DNA of 64,000 nt from Faecalicoccus pleomorphus DSM 20574 (GTDB taxonomy: Bacteria > Bacillota_I > Bacilli_A > Erysipelotrichales > Erysipelotrichaceae): assembly GCF_000420345.1 (NCBI RefSeq), contig NZ_ATUT01000001.1, positions 248,001 to 312,000 on the forward strand, in the 5' to 3' direction. A program made the translations under genes and the position numbers. Of the stretch, positions 61,109-64,000 are shown one piece after another. How positions within the stretch are numbered: the stretch's first letter is position 1; each line of letters starts with the position of its first letter. The notes under the pieces were generated by a model that made no database searches, was not told where the DNA came from, and worked only from the letters and a program-made list of their open reading frames with translations.

Positions 61109-61849
61109 TTATATTTCATACAAGTCTTGTTCCTGTACGATACTCAATGCTCCGTTTTGAATCAAGACATTGCATCCCTGATAGACTTTATCTTCATAGG
61201 CACTGGGCAAACAATAGACTGGCTTGGAAAGCTCCAAACATTCATTGACTGTATGCATGGTTCCACTTTTACATCGCGCCTGAATAACGACGATAGATGA
61301 AGAACAAGCCGCAATCAAACGATTTCTCCAGGGAAAATGATGAGCCTTTGGCGCTGTCTGCATAGGATATTCACTAAGAATCAAATGTTGATTGGCCATG
61401 ATCTGATATAAATCCTGATTTTCTTTGGGATAAATACGATCGATTCCACAGCCAATGATTCCAATCGTTCTTTGATCAAAAGCACTCTTATGGGCCATCG
61501 CATCAATTCCTTTGGCAAGCCCTGAGACGATCACATACTTTTTCTTCAGAACATTCACCACTTCTCTGGTATTTTTTAAAGCTTGATCCGTGCAATCTCT
61601 GGCACCGATGATCCCCACACATTTTTGCGATAAATATGAAAGCTTTCCCTGATAAAAAAGGATCCAGGGTGGATAACGCAGCTGTAAGAAGCATCTTGGA
61701 TATTCCTTATCGGCCCTAGTGACAAAGGGATACGCATACTCTACTTTTTTATAAGGTGCTTTTACCTGCAGGCAATGAGCAATTTGTTTCCAATCGCCAT
61801 CATTTTGAATGGCATACCATAAAATCGCATCTCTTAAATTTTTCTTCAT
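61109..61849 (-). CDS. dprA: DNA-processing protein DprA (short)
   Basis: Loads RecA on incoming single-stranded DNA during natural transformation. The 246-residue Rossmann-like domain has YPPWILFYQGKL near residue 78, the GIIGARDCTD block near 95, VSGLAKGIDAMAHKSA near 124, GCGIDRIYP and the FPWRNRLIAACS motif near 187. It ends soon after the Rossmann fold, without the C-terminal winged helix found in longer DprA proteins. It lies between rnhB and topA, as in many Bacillota. Confidence 0.94.
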   Translation of the reverse strand: MKKNLRDAILWYAIQNDGDWKQIAHCLQVKAPYKKVEYAYPFVTRADKEYPRCFLQLRYPPWILFYQGKLSYLSQKCVGIIGARDCTDQALKNTREVVNVLKKKYVIVSGLAKGIDAMAHKSAFDQRTIGIIGCGIDRIYPKENQDLYQIMANQHLILSEYPMQTAPKAHHFPWRNRLIAACSSSIVVIQARCKSGTMHTVNECLELSKPVYCLPSAYEDKVYQGCNVLIQNGALSIVQEQDLYEI

Positions 61850-61861
61850 ACTATTTAATAC

Positions 61862-61905
61862 GATAAAAAAATAAAAAAGATAGAAAAAATTTTAATTTTT
61901 CTATC
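61862..61905 (-). terminator. terminator after rnhB
   Basis: GATAGAAAAA pairs with TTTTTCTATC, all A-T rich, followed by TTTTTTATTTTTTT on the minus strand. It overlaps the end of rnhB. Confidence 0.65.
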
Positions 61906-62512
61906 AAAATAGCTTTATTTCCAATTTTTCTTTGACCGGCCCATACGATTTTCGATGACATGGCAATACACCATATTTTTCTAAAGCCTCCAAGTGTGCT
62001 TTGGTCGGATATCCCTTATGTTTCTTAAATCCATATTCGGGATATTTCTGATCCAGTTCCATCATGATATGATCTCTGGTGACTTTGGCTAGAATGCTGG
62101 CAGCCGCAATCGATACTGATTTAGAGTCTCCTTTTATAATGGCTTCATATGGTTTTAAATAACCCGGTAACTTCATCGCATCCGTCAAACAGTAAGCACA
62201 ATCAGCACTTTGCGCAATCGTAAGCATCGCATCTTGAGTAGCTTTATAAATATTTTTTTGATCGATTTCTTTTTCAGAAATGACCACTATCGAAAACCAT
62301 AAGGCATCTTCTTGAATTACCTGAAAAAGCTGTTCCCGCTTTTTTTCAGTCAGCTTTTTAGAATCATCAATATCCGGATGCCAATATCCTTTTTCAAAAA
62401 CACAGCCGGCAACGACTAGTGGACCGGCAATAGGTCCTCTTCCTGCCTCATCAATACCTACGATAGAATCATAGGTTCGCCAAAGTTCCTTTTCCAAAGG
62501 TTGTTCAATCAT
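61904..62512 (-). CDS. rnhB: ribonuclease HII
   Basis: Removes RNA from RNA-DNA hybrids, including single ribonucleotides. The 202 residues have VGIDEAGRGPIAGPLV near residue 18 (catalytic DE), DSKKLTEKKRE near 50, YCLTDAMKLPG with the third aspartate near 110 and KGDSKSVSIAAASILAKVTRD near 127. It overlaps rbgA by 8 bases. Confidence 0.96.
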   Translation of the reverse strand: MIEQPLEKELWRTYDSIVGIDEAGRGPIAGPLVVAGCVFEKGYWHPDIDDSKKLTEKKREQLFQVIQEDALWFSIVVISEKEIDQKNIYKATQDAMLTIAQSADCAYCLTDAMKLPGYLKPYEAIIKGDSKSVSIAAASILAKVTRDHIMMELDQKYPEYGFKKHKGYPTKAHLEALEKYGVLPCHRKSYGPVKEKLEIKLF

Positions 62513-63359
62513 GAGGGAACTCCCAAGTCAAAGGACCTAATTTATCTTCACGGATATCTTTAATAAAAGAGCGAACAAGACGATTTTCATCAATGCTTCC
62601 TTTTTGAAGATACCCTCGTTTTAAGGCAATCTTTTCCAAGGTCTGCCAAGGATCCTTTTGTTCTTCGATCTGATACAGCTTTGCCAAAAGACCCGGTTTT
62701 GTTTCCTGTAGCCATCGACAGGCATAAATAGCAAGTTCCTGCATATTGACTACTTCATCTCGAACCGACCCTAAAATCGCAAGACGCATACCGGTATTAG
62801 GATCTTCAAACTTTGGCCATAATACGCCCGGCGTATCTAATAATTCCAGAGACTGCCCTAATTTGATCCACTGCAGGGATTTTGTCACACCCGGACGATC
62901 GGCCGTCTGCGCCGCTTTTCGCTTGGCCATCGTATTGATAAAGGTACTTTTCCCTACATTGGGAATTCCGCAAACCATGGCGCGCAAAGCTCTGGGACGA
63001 ATACCTCGTCTTTTTTGTTTATCAATAAGTTTTTGACAAGTCGTCTGCGCTGCCTGTACCAAAGCTTTAAAATACGAATCTTTGATCAAATCCAGGGATA
63101 AGACCTGATGCCCCTGAGACTGTAGTTTTTGAATCCACTCTTTGGTAGCAATCGGATCCGCTTTATCTTTTTTTGACAGAAGGATCAGACGTGGTTTATT
63201 TTGAATCAGTTCATCCAACATCGGATTCTTGCTGGAATCGGGAATACGGGCATCCCGAATTTCAATCACAAAATCAACCTTCTTCAAATTCTCTTCCATT
63301 TGCCGTTTGGCCTTGGTCATATGACCGGGAAACCATTGAATCGGATTTTGATTCGACAT
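62505..63359 (-). CDS. rbgA: ribosome biogenesis GTPase RbgA (YlqF)
   Basis: Circularly permuted GTPase needed for late assembly of the 50S subunit. The 284 residues begin IQWFPGHMTKAKRQME, then the G4 motif LSKKDKADP near 58, the G1 motif GIPNVGKSTFINTMA near 131 and G3 DTPGVLWPKF near 173; the order G4-G1-G3 is the hallmark of the permuted family. It lies five bases after lepB, the same order as in Bacillus (lepB-rbgA-rnhB). Confidence 0.96.
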   Translation of the reverse strand: MSNQNPIQWFPGHMTKAKRQMEENLKKVDFVIEIRDARIPDSSKNPMLDELIQNKPRLILLSKKDKADPIATKEWIQKLQSQGHQVLSLDLIKDSYFKALVQAAQTTCQKLIDKQKRRGIRPRALRAMVCGIPNVGKSTFINTMAKRKAAQTADRPGVTKSLQWIKLGQSLELLDTPGVLWPKFEDPNTGMRLAILGSVRDEVVNMQELAIYACRWLQETKPGLLAKLYQIEEQKDPWQTLEKIALKRGYLQKGSIDENRLVRSFIKDIREDKLGPLTWEFPHD

Positions 63360-63364
63360 ACACT

Positions 63365-64000
63365 CTATCCTTTCAATCCCAGTTCATCAAATGGATAAAG
63401 AACTAAGACGCCTACACCATAGATTTGGTTACGCTGAATAACACCGATAGCACTGTCACGAGAATCTTTTGAAACCGGACGGTTATCTCCCATGACAAAA
63501 TATTCATCTTCTCCCAAAGTCACTTCCGGAAAATCGACATAATCCACAACCGTTCTTCCTTCATCATCAGTCGAAATCTGCTCGATCTGGTTGAAATAAC
63601 CATATTTTTCACGACATTCTTTGATATAATCCGGATCGATATAGTCTTCATCCAGCTTTGCCCCGTTGATATAGATTTCATCATCAATACAAGATACTGT
63701 ATCTCCCGGCATTCCGATCACACGCTTAACGATCTGAATCGTTTCATTGGTCGTTTCGCCGGTTTGTGAATCAGTTATATCCTGCTGAGTAGTGACCACA
63801 ACGATATCATATCGATTGATCTGATTCAGCCAGACGCTAGCTAGACTGGTAAAACCAAATTCACCATCCTCCAAAGTAGGATCCATGCTTTTTCCATTCA
63901 CTTTGATCGGATGTGCAATAAAATTCATAAAAACTAAAATAACAATAGCGGTGATCGCAAAAACTTTGACAAACCCTAATATATCTTCTAAAAGTGTTCT
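63365..64000 (-). CDS. lepB: signal peptidase I (5' partial)
   Basis: Membrane serine protease that removes signal peptides from secreted proteins. The frame stays open to the right edge, so the true start lies outside. At least 211 residues are visible: a transmembrane helix (FVKVFAITAIVILVFMNF), the catalytic serine in VNGKSMDPTL, the lysine in IVKRVIGMPGDTV and the MGDNRPVSKDSRDS block. It is followed by rbgA five bases later. The first codon cannot be determined here. Confidence 0.95.
   Translation of the reverse strand, partial: RTLLEDILGFVKVFAITAIVILVFMNFIAHPIKVNGKSMDPTLEDGEFGFTSLASVWLNQINRYDIVVVTTQQDITDSQTGETTNETIQIVKRVIGMPGDTVSCIDDEIYINGAKLDEDYIDPDYIKECREKYGYFNQIEQISTDDEGRTVVDYVDFPEVTLGEDEYFVMGDNRPVSKDSRDSAIGVIQRNQIYGVGVLVLYPFDELGLKG

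Noticed and set aside
1-64000. CRISPR array, prophage, defence island or insertion sequence
   Set aside because: No regularly spaced repeats, phage structural genes, transposase or recognised defence genes were found; the only recombinase is XerC in its housekeeping context.

Overview
The window is chromosomal DNA from a low-GC Gram-positive bacterium (Bacillota). Signs of this are a Bacillus-like order in many blocks (recJ-apt-rel, ruvA-ruvB, rplU-prp-rpmA-obg, smc-ftsY-ylxM, topA-trmFO-xerC, lepB-rbgA-rnhB-dprA), an N-terminal extension on ribosomal protein L27 next to its protease Prp, RNase Y and an RNase J, ComK, a T-box and a lysine riboswitch. UGA is used as a stop, so this is not a UGA-Trp mollicute. 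A member of the Erysipelotrichia is my best guess, but that is inference. Almost everything from 2.5 kb to the right edge is on the minus strand.

Layout, left to right. 0-2.5 kb: partial PatB-type C-S lyase, a small membrane protein, plsY, and a short ComK-type competence regulator whose ribosome binding site lies inside an intrinsic terminator. 2.5-10.7 kb (minus): RidA-like protein with a Cys/His tail, ftsK, a catalytically degenerate RNase J, miaB, a 2[4Fe-4S] ferredoxin, rny and a small membrane protein. 11-13.5 kb: tRNA-Ala, rpmF and yceD (minus), then tmcAL and a DUF218 gene (plus). 13.5-20.3 kb (minus): rel, apt, recJ, ruvB, ruvA, exoIII. 20.5-24.2 kb: obg, rpmA, prp, rplU with a structured leader, a broken B3/4-domain gene and murB. 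24.2-33.7 kb: dnaE, nrnA, ackA, ylxM, ftsY and an unusually short smc. 33.7-34.4 kb: a hemolysin III/PAQR protein (plus).

34.5-36.5 kb is the only clearly accessory patch. It holds a decayed ABC ATPase with a stop at its Q-loop, a hairpin, two small AT-rich genes (DUF3953-like and DUF3795-like) and a relic reading frame. After it come rseP, cdsA, uppS, frr and pyrH.

40.5-54.7 kb holds two amino-acid operons that lie between pyrH-frr and rpsB-tsf, which are usually joined. One is dapH-dapB-dapA-dapF-lysA, behind a lysine riboswitch, with a divergent M20 deacetylase. The other is argG-H-C-J-B-D-F plus a cupin gene, behind a T-box with an apparent arginine (CGU) specifier. 54.7-64 kb: tsf, rpsB, xerC, trmFO, topA, dprA, rnhB, rbgA and the start-truncated lepB.

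Regulatory sites are unusually readable. Many promoters fit TTGNNN-17-TANNNT or TGN-extended -10 boxes, and most operons end in clear hairpins with U-tracts. Four genes (tmcAL, recJ, the hemolysin III gene and the M20 gene) have a -10 box only 6-7 bases before the ATG and no Shine-Dalgarno sequence, which predicts leaderless mRNAs. No CRISPR array, prophage or intact insertion sequence was seen.
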